DNA from: Mageeibacillus sp. UBA5747
GTDB lineage: Bacteria > Bacillota > Clostridia > Saccharofermentanales > UBA5734
Length of the DNA stretch: 30,910 bases
NCBI GenBank assembly: GCA_002419145.1
Contig: DIFN01000041.1
Span: 1-30,910 of the forward strand
Direction: 5' to 3'
In this document: in pieces, positions 15,438-23,769 of the stretch
Numbering within the stretch: the first letter of the stretch is position 1
How the letters are laid out: every line of letters starts with the position of its first letter
Program-made: the position numbers and the translations under genes
The notes under the pieces: generated by a model
What the model was told of the DNA's origin: nothing
Database searches by the model: none
What the model saw: the letters and a program-made list of their open reading frames with translations, nothing else

Positions 15438-16368
15438 GCACCGGCATGGCCAAGTTAAACACCAGGCTCAAAAGGGATGTAAAGACGACGATGACAAAGG
15501 TGACCAGGACAAAGCAGCGGTTTTCCTCAAACCCTGTCAGTTGCCGGATCACCAGATAGAGCACCAGAAGGGCAATCACCAGGCCCGCTGCCAGGGTCAG
15601 AAGGCTGGCCACAGGCACCGGAGTCAGGGACATCAGCGCAATCAGCTGAAACAGCGCCAGGTAGAAGATCACCGGGACAAAACTCGCCGCCACCCGAGTC
15701 AGGGCGTACGGAGTTTTGAAGACGTATTGCAATGTCAGGTGGGTGACCAGGATCAGGAGTCCATCGCAGACCAGTGCCATCCCCGCACCTTGGATGAACA
15801 GGAAAAGTCCAGCGACAAAGGGGTGACCTGCGAGCTGTATCTGGGTCAGCTGCAAAAGCAGATCGAGGGTTCCGAGCTGATCGACCCGGAGCAGCGCCAG
15901 ACCGCCCAGGACGGCATGAACCAGCGCTACCACCAGAAGCCGGTGTGGATTCAGGTATTGGACCGCCTGGCGGATCGAATCAACCGGCCGGGTCAGGAAG
16001 CGCAGATACTGGCTGAAACCAGCCAGGATCGCGGCTGTGTCCAGGGCTTTCTTTTGGCCAAAGCTGCCTGGGGGCGTTTTTTTGGGACCGAAAGGCTGGC
16101 TTTTTGTAGTGGCAGACTGAAAGCGAGACCAGAAAGAGGGACCTTTGGTTCTCGTACTGCCGGCCTTGGGTCCGGACTGACCTGTAGCGGAGCTGGATCG
16201 AGCCTGAGACCCCTTACCTTGGGAGCTGCCCTTTGCCTGGGAAGAACCTTGGGAATTGTGCGCTTGCCTGGCCTGCTCCTGATGAGACCCACCTGCAGCT
16301 TGAGACCTGCAGGTGCACTTTTCGCCTGATGCTAATTCACGACCACAGTAAAAACAATAGCGAGCCAT
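15403..16368 (-). CDS. Zinc-ribbon multi-pass membrane protein of unknown function
   Basis: The 321-aa product begins with a short zinc ribbon (C5/C8 and C18/C20 in RYCFYCG and KCTC). A low-complexity linker of roughly 90 residues, rich in Ser, Gln, Gly and Lys (SSQ and GKGS repeats), follows. Residues 143-316 hold five or six hydrophobic membrane segments and resemble Yip1/YIP1-like clostridial membrane proteins, though the match is only by pattern. I start it at the ATG at 16368 because AGGAGG (complement of 16380-16385) lies 11 nt upstream and because zinc-ribbon proteins usually begin at this point. The ATG at 16392 would add eight residues but has no binding site. It is transcribed towards the CpXC gene and overlaps its 3' end by 35 bp. 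No function can be assigned. Confidence 0.75.
   Translation of the reverse strand: MARYCFYCGRELASGEKCTCRSQAAGGSHQEQARQAHNSQGSSQAKGSSQGKGSQARSSSATGQSGPKAGSTRTKGPSFWSRFQSATTKSQPFGPKKTPPGSFGQKKALDTAAILAGFSQYLRFLTRPVDSIRQAVQYLNPHRLLVVALVHAVLGGLALLRVDQLGTLDLLLQLTQIQLAGHPFVAGLFLFIQGAGMALVCDGLLILVTHLTLQYVFKTPYALTRVAASFVPVIFYLALFQLIALMSLTPVPVASLLTLAAGLVIALLVLYLVIRQLTGFEENRCFVLVTFVIVVFTSLLSLVFNLAMPVLTLLLEQSVPL
16290..16315. repeat. 9-bp inverted repeat near the start of the zinc-ribbon gene
   Basis: CACCTGCAG (16290-16298) and CTGCAGGTG (16307-16315) are exact reverse complements with an 8-nt loop. They lie in codons just after the zinc ribbon, about 55-80 nt into the minus-strand gene. Confidence 0.6.
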
Positions 16369-16379
16369 CCAGCAGGCAG

Positions 16380-16385
16380 CCTCCT
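16380..16385 (-). promoter_or_regulatory. Ribosome binding site of the zinc-ribbon membrane protein gene
   Basis: The minus strand reads AGGAGG here, 11 nt before the ATG at 16368. It lies inside the longer reading frame that begins at 16392, and so argues for the shorter start. Confidence 0.65.
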
Positions 16386-16498
16386 GAAGCATTTTGATTC
16401 AGATTACAGCAAATATGTTATCATAATGTGACCAAAGCAAGAACAATGTGCCCTTCAGATGGTGCCTAGACGTTCTTTGCACCAGCCAAGGAGCAGCC

Positions 16499-18628
16499 AT
16501 GACCATACCGGAAAAACTGACAGCCACCTTTAACCTGATGCCCAGCCAAGTCGATGGGATTATCGCCTTGATTGATGGTGGCGCAACGATCCCTTTCATT
16601 GCCCGCTATCGCAAAGAAGTCACTGGCAATCTCGACGACCAGGTCTTGCGGGCTTTTGCAGAACAGTTGGAGTCTTTGCGCAACCTCGAGACGCGCCGGT
16701 CGGACATCATTCGCCTGCTCGGCGAGCAGGGGGTCAGTGACCCGGAGGTCTTAGCTCAGGTTGCCGCAGCTGACTCGCTGACTCGCCTGGAAGATCTCTA
16801 CCGGCCCTACCGGCCTAAACGCAAAACACGCGCCTCAGTCGCCCGGGCCCTCGGTCTGAGCGATCTGGCCGGCCTGATCTGGACCCAGAAGACACCCCGA
16901 GCAGCTCTGGATAAAGTGGCAGCGGCCAAGGCGGCCGAAGTGCCGGAGCTGCCCACAGCCGAGGCTGCCCTCGCGGGCGCCATGGACATCGTCGCCGAAC
17001 AGCTGGCTGACGATGCAGCCATCCGCGCCGCTTTACGGGCTCTCTTTGGGCGCGAAGGTGTCCTGGTCAGCAAAGCTAAAAAGAAGGAAGACAGTGTCTA
17101 TCGCCAGTATTACGATTTTGCCGAACCGGTGAAGCGTATTGCCGGCCACCGTGTCCTGGCCGTTGATCGTGGTGAACGGGAGGAGTTCCTTGCAATTTCC
17201 CTGGAAGTTCCGGAAGGTTCTGCCCTGGACCTCATAGAAAAAAGAGCCCTGAGGCCGCAGAGTGCCTGCCCTGAATTGATCCGGGCCATCGTGGCTGATG
17301 CCTGGAAACGCCTCATTGCGCCTTCCCTCGAAAATGAAATCCGGGGTGAGCTGACCACTCGGGCTCAGGAAAAGGCGATTACAGTTTTCGCCGCAAACCT
17401 CCGCAGCCTTCTAATGGTTCCGCCCATCCGCGGCAAGACGGTGCTCGGACTCGATCCTGGCTTTCGCAATGGCTGCAAATTGGCGGTCGTCAATCCGACG
17501 GGCCTTTTGCTGACAACGGGTGTCATTTATCCGACGCCACCGCTCAACCGTCTGGATGAGGCCGCGGCGACGATCCGGAAACTGACGGGATTGTACACCA
17601 TCGACCTGATTGCCATTGGCAATGGTACCGCCTCACGCGAGACTGAACAATTTGTCCGAGCCCTGATCAAAACGGACAACTTGCCTGTCCGTTGCTTGGT
17701 GGTCAGCGAAGCGGGCGCTTCCGTTTATTCCGCCTCGCCCAGGGCCGCCGCCGAGTTCCCGGATCTCGATGTCAATGTCCGCAGCGCCGTATCGATTGCC
17801 CGGCGGGTCCAGGACCCTCTGGCAGAGCTGGTCAAGATCGAACCTCAAGCCATCGGGGTAGGTCAGTACCAGCATGACATGAACCAGAAACGCCTAGCCA
17901 CGGCACTCGGAGGGGTGGTCGAGGCTTGTGTCAATGAGGTCGGTGTCGATCTCAACACCGCCTCGCCGGCTTTGCTCTCCTATGTCGCTGGGATCACCGC
18001 TTCCCTGGCGCAGGCGATTGTCGACTGGCGCGAAAAGCATGGAGCTTTTTTGTCCCGCCAGCAACTTTTGCAAGTTCCCCGCCTAGGTCCGCGCGCCTTC
18101 GAACAGGCTGCCGGATTTCTGCGTATTCCGGGTGCGGCAGAACCGCTCGACAACACGTCGGTTCACCCGGAGAGCTATGCCAAGGTCAAGGCCCTCGCCA
18201 CTTTGCTCAAGGTGCCCGTTTCACCCGAACTGGCAAAGCGGGCTCAGGGACTTGACCTCGAGCAGCTGTCCGGCCAGCTTGGCCTGGGCACCTATACACT
18301 GGCTGACATTCTGGATGCACTGGCCCGCCCAGGCCGGGATCCGCGCGATGATTTGCCCCAGCCCGAGCTGGACCAGGAGATCCTCGACATCAAGGATCTT
18401 ACGCCTGGTATGGTGATCCGCGGCGTGGTGCGCAATGTCGCCGACTTTGGTGCTTTTGTCGATCTCGGTTTGCACCAGGATGGACTGGTCCATATCTCTG
18501 AGCTGTCTGACCGCTTTGTCAAGGACCCCCTGACAGTCGTCCGGATCGGCCAGGCCGTCACGGTGCGTGTCTTGTCTGTTGATCTCGAGCGCAAACGGAT
18601 CGCTCTCAGCATGAAAGGACTGACTTGA
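16499..18628 (+). CDS. tex: Tex family S1 RNA-binding protein
   Basis: Tex is a conserved nucleic-acid-binding protein linked to transcription and RNA metabolism; its exact role is unsettled. The 709-aa product has the expected layout: helical Tex N-terminal region with helix-turn-helix (about 1-190), YqgF/RNase H-like domain beginning at the GLDPGFRNGCK motif (D319), helix-hairpin-helix region near 480-560 (LNTASPALLSYVAGI, then VPRLGPRAFEQAAGF), and a C-terminal S1 domain from L634 to the end. The length agrees with B. subtilis YdcI (719 aa). AAGGAG at 16488-16493 is 5 nt before ATG 16499; an in-frame upstream ATG at 16448 has no binding site and adds 17 atypical residues. It is flanked by a divergent gene and appears to be monocistronic. 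Confidence 0.95.
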   Translation: MTIPEKLTATFNLMPSQVDGIIALIDGGATIPFIARYRKEVTGNLDDQVLRAFAEQLESLRNLETRRSDIIRLLGEQGVSDPEVLAQVAAADSLTRLEDLYRPYRPKRKTRASVARALGLSDLAGLIWTQKTPRAALDKVAAAKAAEVPELPTAEAALAGAMDIVAEQLADDAAIRAALRALFGREGVLVSKAKKKEDSVYRQYYDFAEPVKRIAGHRVLAVDRGEREEFLAISLEVPEGSALDLIEKRALRPQSACPELIRAIVADAWKRLIAPSLENEIRGELTTRAQEKAITVFAANLRSLLMVPPIRGKTVLGLDPGFRNGCKLAVVNPTGLLLTTGVIYPTPPLNRLDEAAATIRKLTGLYTIDLIAIGNGTASRETEQFVRALIKTDNLPVRCLVVSEAGASVYSASPRAAAEFPDLDVNVRSAVSIARRVQDPLAELVKIEPQAIGVGQYQHDMNQKRLATALGGVVEACVNEVGVDLNTASPALLSYVAGITASLAQAIVDWREKHGAFLSRQQLLQVPRLGPRAFEQAAGFLRIPGAAEPLDNTSVHPESYAKVKALATLLKVPVSPELAKRAQGLDLEQLSGQLGLGTYTLADILDALARPGRDPRDDLPQPELDQEILDIKDLTPGMVIRGVVRNVADFGAFVDLGLHQDGLVHISELSDRFVKDPLTVVRIGQAVTVRVLSVDLERKRIALSMKGLT

Positions 18629-18764
18629 TTGCTATTTCGTCGGAAATCCGGCCATTTTTCTGTGGATCCAGGACTTGCCGGCAACCCCCTGCCCCCTTTA
18701 TTGTTTAAAGGATAGCCTGTTCATGCTGGCTTAGGTGAAACAGATTCCAGGAGGTTCTTGATCG
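18629..18764. other. Intergenic region between tex and the aromatic cluster
   Basis: This 136-nt stretch holds only a weak CGG/CCG hairpin followed by five T residues near 18640-18660, which may be a poor tex terminator, and the AGGAGG ribosome binding site of the next gene. I saw no consensus promoter, T-box sequence or riboswitch. A promoter for the long aromatic cluster must be here or upstream, but I cannot point to it. Confidence 0.4.
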
Positions 18765-20072
18765 ATGAATGGATATATTTGGAATAAGGAAATGGAGACC
18801 CAGTCCTGCGAAAGCTTGCGTGAACTCCAGGGACAACGACTGGTCGACTGTGTTCGTCGCATCTATGGGACAGTTCCTTTCTACACAGAAAAGATGCAGG
18901 CCATCGGCCTGACCCCGGACGATATTACCTCGATCGATGATTTAAAAAAACTGCCCCTGACCGATAAGCAGGATTTGCGGGACAATTACCCTTTCGGCAC
19001 GTTTGCGGTGCCCATGTCCAGAATCGTCCGCGTCCATGCCTCATCTGGTACGACCGGCAAACAAAAGGTTGTGGGATACACCGCAGAAGATATCGACATC
19101 TGGGCAGAATGCATCGCGCGCTCCCTGGCGATGACCGGCATGACCGAGGAAGATTCCCTGCACGTGGCCTACGGCTATGGCTTGTTCACCGGTGGTCTGG
19201 GCCTGCATGTTGGCGCCGAGCGGATGGGCGTGATGGTGATTCCGGTTTCTTCCGGCAACACGAAGCGCCAGATCGATATCCTGCTCGATTTCCAGCCATC
19301 GGCTCTGGCCTGCACCCCCAGTTATGCCATGCACCTGGCTGATGAAATGGATGTTCATGGCATCACCAAACACCAGCTCAATCTCAAGGTTGGCATTTTT
19401 GGCGCTGAGCCATGGACCCTGGAGATGAAGCATCAGATTGAGGAACGACTCGGTCTCAAAGCGTTTGACATTTATGGCTTGTCCGAGACGATGGGTCCGG
19501 GTGTGGCCATGAACTGTGAGCACAGTGACCTGCTGCACATCCAGTCGGATCATTTTATCGCCGAGGTCATCGACCCGGACACGCACGAGGTGCTCGGTGA
19601 AGGTGAACTGGGTGAACTGGTTTTTTCCAGTATCACCAAAACCGGTACACCTTTCTTGCGCTATAACACGCATGACCTGACCCGCCTCAGCTACGAGCCT
19701 TGCGCCTGCGGCCGGACGACGGTGCGCATGGAGAAGGTCACCGGACGGGCGGACGACATGCTGATCATCCGCGGGGTCAATGTCTTCCCGAGCCAGATCG
19801 AGTCGATCCTGCTGACGTACGGCGAGCTCGAGCCACATTATATGATCCACGTTGACCGGATCAACAATATGGACCGCATGGAGGTCCAGATCGAGATGAC
19901 GAAAGCGTTCTTCTCCGACTCAGTGCGCGAGATTGAGACGATTGAACGCCGCCTGACTGCAGACATCCAATCCACGCTCGGCATTGCTGCCAAAATCACC
20001 CTCGTCGAGCCCCGTTCTCTGCCCAGAAGCGAAGGCAAAGCCAGACGGGTGATCGATAACCGCACATTCTGA
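18765..20072 (+). CDS. paaK: Phenylacetate-CoA ligase family protein
   Basis: Members of this ANL-superfamily family activate aryl acids such as phenylacetate to aryl-CoA with ATP. The 435-aa product has the usual family length. Visible motifs are the ATP-binding loop SSGTTGK (S93-K99), the adenine-contact motif YGLSE (Y237-E241), and the C-terminal hinge region GRADDMLIIRGVNVFP. AGGAGG at 18749-18754 is 10 nt before the ATG. It is first in the aromatic cluster, 19 nt ahead of tyrA. In many anaerobes such ligases sit beside indolepyruvate/arylpyruvate ferredoxin oxidoreductase genes, where aryl-CoA is the product or substrate in aromatic amino acid fermentation or reductive synthesis; no such oxidoreductase is in the window. 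The substrate is inferred only at family level. Confidence 0.88.
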   Translation: MNGYIWNKEMETQSCESLRELQGQRLVDCVRRIYGTVPFYTEKMQAIGLTPDDITSIDDLKKLPLTDKQDLRDNYPFGTFAVPMSRIVRVHASSGTTGKQKVVGYTAEDIDIWAECIARSLAMTGMTEEDSLHVAYGYGLFTGGLGLHVGAERMGVMVIPVSSGNTKRQIDILLDFQPSALACTPSYAMHLADEMDVHGITKHQLNLKVGIFGAEPWTLEMKHQIEERLGLKAFDIYGLSETMGPGVAMNCEHSDLLHIQSDHFIAEVIDPDTHEVLGEGELGELVFSSITKTGTPFLRYNTHDLTRLSYEPCACGRTTVRMEKVTGRADDMLIIRGVNVFPSQIESILLTYGELEPHYMIHVDRINNMDRMEVQIEMTKAFFSDSVREIETIERRLTADIQSTLGIAAKITLVEPRSLPRSEGKARRVIDNRTF

Positions 20073-20091
20073 CAGGTGATTGGAGATAAAC

Positions 20092-21333
20092 ATGCAGACC
20101 ACTGACTTGTCCGCTGAAAAGAATGACCAGGTCCCGCTGCCAATCGGTGTCGTTGGCCTGGGCTTGATCGGCGGCTCGCTGGCCAAGGCACTTGCTGGCC
20201 GGGCCAAGGCCTTGGTGGTCGGAATCGATCCCGATCCGGCTGTGATCGAAAAAGCTCTGGCGGACCAAGTCCTGGTCCGGGGGGGCGTGATGCCGCTGCA
20301 GGCTGAGGGACAAAGCACCGGCCAGTCACAGTCTGGCCGCTCGATCATCACTGCTTTCCATACTCAAACGGGAAAAACCGCGCCATCTTCTGATCTCGAC
20401 TGGCCAGCTCCGGCCCAGACTGACTCTGTTTTTTCATTGTTGTCCGACTGCCGATTTGTCTTCCTGTGCACCCCGCCCGCCACGATTCCGGATTTGGTCA
20501 GGCAGATCCGCCCCTTCAGCCAGGCCATCCTGACCGATGTTGCCAGTGTCAAAAAGCCAGTCCTGGACCAAATCCCGGATGACCGGTTTATCGGCGGCCA
20601 TCCCATGGCAGGCTCGGAAAAGCACGGCTATGCCAATGCCCGAGAGAATCTGTTTGAAAATGCTGTCTATGTCCTGTGCCTGCCGGAACACTCTGCCATT
20701 ACAGTTTTGGAATATCGCCAGCTGGAGCGGCTGGTCCGGTCGATCGGGGCCTCTCCACTCAGCCTCGAACCCCAGACCCACGACAAGGCAGTCGCCGCAG
20801 TCAGCCATTTGCCCCATGTCGCCGCCGCAGCTCTGTCCTTGCTGGCTGCCCGTCAGGGAGACGACAACCTGACCCGCCTGGCTGCTGGTGGCTTTCGCGA
20901 CATCACCCGGATTGCTTCTTCGGATGCCGGCCTCTGGTCCCAGATCAGCCTCGAATCGCGTGACCAGCTGCTACCTCTGATCGACCAGTATATCGCCATC
21001 TTGCAGGAATTCCGTCACGAACTGTCTGATGGAGATCTCGACCATCTGCGCCAGTACTTTTTCCAGGCCTCCCAGTACCGCGGTTCGCTGCCGGTCGATG
21101 GCCGCGGTGCCTTGCTGACTCAGAGCATCCTCAATGTCTATATTCCGGACGAACCAGGCGTCATCGGCAAGGTGACGACCCTTCTTGGCAACCACGCGAT
21201 CAACATCACCAACCTTCGCATCCGCGAGTTCCGCACCTACGAGGGCGGCAGCCTGCAGCTGTTGCTGCCAGACTCAGCTCAGGCGGCCCGCGCAGCATGG
21301 CTTCTCAAGGAGGCGGGTTATGAATGCGACTAG
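20092..21333 (+). CDS. tyrA: Prephenate dehydrogenase with C-terminal ACT domain
   Basis: TyrA oxidises prephenate to 4-hydroxyphenylpyruvate, the last committed step to tyrosine. The 413-aa product has an NAD-binding Rossmann motif GLGLIGGS (residues 22-29), the catalytic stretch GGHPMAGSE with H170, and a second conserved SHLPH motif. From about residue 343 a C-terminal ACT domain (ILNVYIPDEPGVIGKVTTLL) probably binds tyrosine for feedback. Between the first Rossmann half and the LCTPPA strand there is an extra segment of about 45 residues (66-110), polar and low in complexity, absent from B. subtilis TyrA. GGAG at 20082-20085 lies 6 nt before ATG 20092; a TTG at 20080 is in frame but overlaps that site. 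The 3' end overlaps aroE-aroK by 14 bp. Confidence 0.95.
   Translation: MQTTDLSAEKNDQVPLPIGVVGLGLIGGSLAKALAGRAKALVVGIDPDPAVIEKALADQVLVRGGVMPLQAEGQSTGQSQSGRSIITAFHTQTGKTAPSSDLDWPAPAQTDSVFSLLSDCRFVFLCTPPATIPDLVRQIRPFSQAILTDVASVKKPVLDQIPDDRFIGGHPMAGSEKHGYANARENLFENAVYVLCLPEHSAITVLEYRQLERLVRSIGASPLSLEPQTHDKAVAAVSHLPHVAAAALSLLAARQGDDNLTRLAAGGFRDITRIASSDAGLWSQISLESRDQLLPLIDQYIAILQEFRHELSDGDLDHLRQYFFQASQYRGSLPVDGRGALLTQSILNVYIPDEPGVIGKVTTLLGNHAINITNLRIREFRTYEGGSLQLLLPDSAQAARAAWLLKEAGYECD
21307..21313 (+). promoter_or_regulatory. Ribosome binding site fixing the start of the aroE-aroK fusion
   Basis: AAGGAGG sits 6 nt before ATG 21320, inside the tyrA coding sequence. It rules out the longer open frame that runs back to 21185. 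Confidence 0.8.
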
Positions 21334-22732
21334 GACGGGTATGGGCACACCTCCTGCTCGCTATGGGTTGCTGGGCTATCCGCTGGGGCATAGCCTGTCG
21401 CCTCAGATCCACCAGCGCCTAATGGCCCTGGCTGGGATTGACGGCACATATGAGCTCCTGGCCATTCCTCCCGAGGAAATTGCCGGCCGCATGACCGGGT
21501 TTCTGGAGGCGTTTACCGGCCTGAATGTCACCATTCCTCACAAGCAGGCCATCATGGCCAGCCTGGACCAGATCGACCCATTGGCTGAAAAAATCGGGGC
21601 TGTCAACACCATTGCTTGCCTGCCCGGGAAACCGGTGACCGGCTACAACACCGATCTGGAGGGTTTCCTCAGCGATGCACCGGAACTTTCCGGCCGCCGA
21701 GTCCTGATCCTGGGCGCCGGGGGCGTCTGCCGGACGCTGGCTTTTGCCGCAGGGCTTCGGGGCGCTATCCAGATTCGTTTCCTGGCCCGCCACCCCGAAA
21801 AGGCCAAACCATTAGCGACAACGATCGCTGCGGCTTTTCCGGCTTGCAGGGTAGATGTCACCGCCGAGGCGAGTAGCTGTTTCACCCCGGGTCATCCTGA
21901 CCTCTGGGAGGACCGCTGGGTTCTTCTCAATGGCACACCGGCTGGAATGTGGCCACACACAGGCAGCGTGCCTGTGCCAGATGAGCTTCTGGACCATGTC
22001 CAGGCGGTTTACGACACGATCTACAACCCATTTGCCACCCGCCTGGTGCTCAGGGCTCAAAGCCGTGGCATCCCGGCTAAAGGTGGACTGGGCATGCTGG
22101 TCAGCCAGGCCCTCCTGGCCCAGCGGATCTGGAACCCGGCAGCTGTTTTCCCCGCTGAGACCAAGGAACATGTGCTAAAAGGCCTGATTGGGGAAATCTA
22201 TCGCCAGTCACCCCTGACCCTGGTCCTGATGGGCTTCATGGGCAGCGGCAAAAGCCGGGTCGGTCATGAACTGGCTGCAAAAACCGGTTGGCCCCTGGTT
22301 GACCTGGACCACTGGATCGAGGCGAAAGTGGGACGTACCATCCCGGACATTTTTGCCGCCGAAGGTGAAACAGCATTCCGGAATCTGGAAGAGCAGGCCC
22401 TTGCCGAGGTCCTTTCGAATCACCACTGTCAGATCCTGGCTACGGGAGGCGGGGCTCTCTTGAGTGCAGCAGCCCAGACCATCCTGTACAGCCATCCAGC
22501 CCTGGTCATCTATCTATCTGCCAGCCTGGAGACGATCGAACAGCGCGTGGGCGATGGCACCGGGCGCCCGATGCTATCCGGTCAGGATCGTGACCATCTG
22601 ACCTTGCTCTACGACAAACGCCGACCCATTTACAGCAGGCTGGCCGACTTGGTGGTCAATGCCGATCTGCCTTTGGAAGAAAAACTCGCCACGATCATGA
22701 CCACTTTAGGACTTGAAGGAGAAACCCCATGA
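21320..22732 (+). CDS. aroE/aroK: Bifunctional shikimate dehydrogenase / shikimate kinase (AroE-AroK fusion)
   Basis: One uninterrupted 470-aa frame carries two consecutive enzymes of the shikimate pathway. Residues 1 to about 285 are AroE, which reduces 3-dehydroshikimate with NADPH: shikimate-binding GYPLGHSLSP near 20-29, the catalytic lysine K75 in NVTIPHK, D112 in GYNTDLEGF, and the nucleotide loop LGAGGVCR. Residues from about 293 to the end are AroK, which phosphorylates shikimate: P-loop GSGKS with K311, DLDHWIE, the substrate-binding GGGA and the lid region GRPML. Both halves keep their catalytic residues. The junction is short and has no stop or ribosome binding site, so it looks like a true fusion. 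The frame overlaps tyrA by 14 bp, and its stop overlaps the aroF start as ATGA. Confidence 0.95.
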   Translation: MNATRTGMGTPPARYGLLGYPLGHSLSPQIHQRLMALAGIDGTYELLAIPPEEIAGRMTGFLEAFTGLNVTIPHKQAIMASLDQIDPLAEKIGAVNTIACLPGKPVTGYNTDLEGFLSDAPELSGRRVLILGAGGVCRTLAFAAGLRGAIQIRFLARHPEKAKPLATTIAAAFPACRVDVTAEASSCFTPGHPDLWEDRWVLLNGTPAGMWPHTGSVPVPDELLDHVQAVYDTIYNPFATRLVLRAQSRGIPAKGGLGMLVSQALLAQRIWNPAAVFPAETKEHVLKGLIGEIYRQSPLTLVLMGFMGSGKSRVGHELAAKTGWPLVDLDHWIEAKVGRTIPDIFAAEGETAFRNLEEQALAEVLSNHHCQILATGGGALLSAAAQTILYSHPALVIYLSASLETIEQRVGDGTGRPMLSGQDRDHLTLLYDKRRPIYSRLADLVVNADLPLEEKLATIMTTLGLEGETP

Positions 22733-23745
22733 TTTTGATTTTGAAACAAGGGACTAGCCGCGACAAAGTAGACGAACTGTGCAGTTGGCTGCAAACGACC
22801 TATGGGGTGCAGACCAGTCCGATTTTTGGCCAGGGGACAACCATCATTGGCCTCGTGGGCGACACAACCAGCATCGAACTCGAGGCCTTGGAGCAGAACG
22901 ATGATGTCGAACGGGTGATGAAAGTCCAGGAACCCTATAAAAGGGCCAACCGCAAATTTCACCCGGATAACTCGATCATTGATATCAATGGGGTCAAAGT
23001 CGGCGAAAACCGGATTGTCGTCGCAGCCGGCCCCTGTTCGGTCGAATCCGAAGACCAGATCCGCCTGGTTGCCGAGCAAGTCCAGGCAGCCGGCGCCCAG
23101 CTGCTGCGCGGCGGCGCGTTCAAACCTCGTACCTCGCCGTATGCTTTCCAGGGACTCAAGGCAGAAGGCCTGATGTACATGAAACGGGCCCGCCAGGCAA
23201 CCGGTCTGCCAGTTGTGTCCGAGATCACCAACCCATCGCAGCTCGAGCTGTTCATGGAATTTGTCGACATGATCCAGGTTGGTACGCGCAACATGCAGAA
23301 TTTTGAATTGCTCAAGGAGCTCGGCCGGGTGAAAAAGCCGATCCTGCTCAAGCGCGGCTTTGCCAACACCGTCGATGAACTATTGATGTCGGCCGAATAC
23401 ATCATGAGCGGCGGTAACCAGAATGTCATCCTCTGCGAACGCGGCATCCGCACCTTTGAAACCAGCACGCGCAACACACTCGACATCAGTGCCATCCCGG
23501 TCCTGAAAAGCAAGACTCATCTGCCGGTCTTTGTCGATCCGAGCCACGCCGGCGGCATGGCCTGGCTAGTCGAGCCCCTGGCCAAGGCTGCAATTGTGGT
23601 CGGCGCCGATGGCCTGATCATCGAAGTCCACAACGATCCCAAGCATGCCCTGTCCGACGGCCAACAATCCCTGACCCCGGAAGCGTTCGCCGACCTGATG
23701 GGCCGTCTGCGCCCTGTGGCCGAAGCTATCGGCCGCACCATCTGA
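22729..23745 (+). CDS. aroF: 3-deoxy-7-phosphoheptulonate (DAHP) synthase, type I-beta with regulatory domain
   Basis: This enzyme condenses phosphoenolpyruvate and erythrose-4-phosphate, the first step of the shikimate pathway. The 338-aa product has the same length as the Thermotoga maritima enzyme and the same layout: an N-terminal ferredoxin-like domain (residues 1-70), known there to bind tyrosine and phenylalanine, then a TIM barrel. The metal ligands are all in place: C103 in AAGPCSVES, H273 in DPSHAGG, E299 in IEVHNDP and D310 in LSDGQQS. The substrate loop GGAFKPRTSPYAFQG is intact. AAGGAG at 22716-22721 lies 7 nt before the ATG. It is inferred that this is the main feedback point of the cluster. 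Confidence 0.96.
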   Translation: MILILKQGTSRDKVDELCSWLQTTYGVQTSPIFGQGTTIIGLVGDTTSIELEALEQNDDVERVMKVQEPYKRANRKFHPDNSIIDINGVKVGENRIVVAAGPCSVESEDQIRLVAEQVQAAGAQLLRGGAFKPRTSPYAFQGLKAEGLMYMKRARQATGLPVVSEITNPSQLELFMEFVDMIQVGTRNMQNFELLKELGRVKKPILLKRGFANTVDELLMSAEYIMSGGNQNVILCERGIRTFETSTRNTLDISAIPVLKSKTHLPVFVDPSHAGGMAWLVEPLAKAAIVVGADGLIIEVHNDPKHALSDGQQSLTPEAFADLMGRLRPVAEAIGRTI

Positions 23746-23769
23746 CCCAAATAAACAGGAGGTACCCCT

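Noticed and set aside
15346..16329. Plus-strand open frame of 327 codons opposite the zinc-ribbon membrane protein
   Set aside because: Its product is a Gln/Asp/His-rich sequence without domain features. The minus frame has a zinc ribbon, membrane spans and a ribosome binding site.
16393..16440. Divergent promoters between the zinc-ribbon gene and tex
   Set aside because: AT-rich hexamers such as TTGATT and TATCAT occur, but the spacings are 19 nt or more on the plus strand and about 15 nt on the minus strand, so no pair is convincing.
18638..18662. Rho-independent terminator of tex
   Set aside because: The only stem is three or four base pairs with a short T run some bases away; too weak to list as a terminator.
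18629..18764. T-box or riboswitch before the aromatic cluster
   Set aside because: The gap is only 136 nt and no T-box core sequence, antiterminator/terminator pair or known aptamer pattern could be seen.
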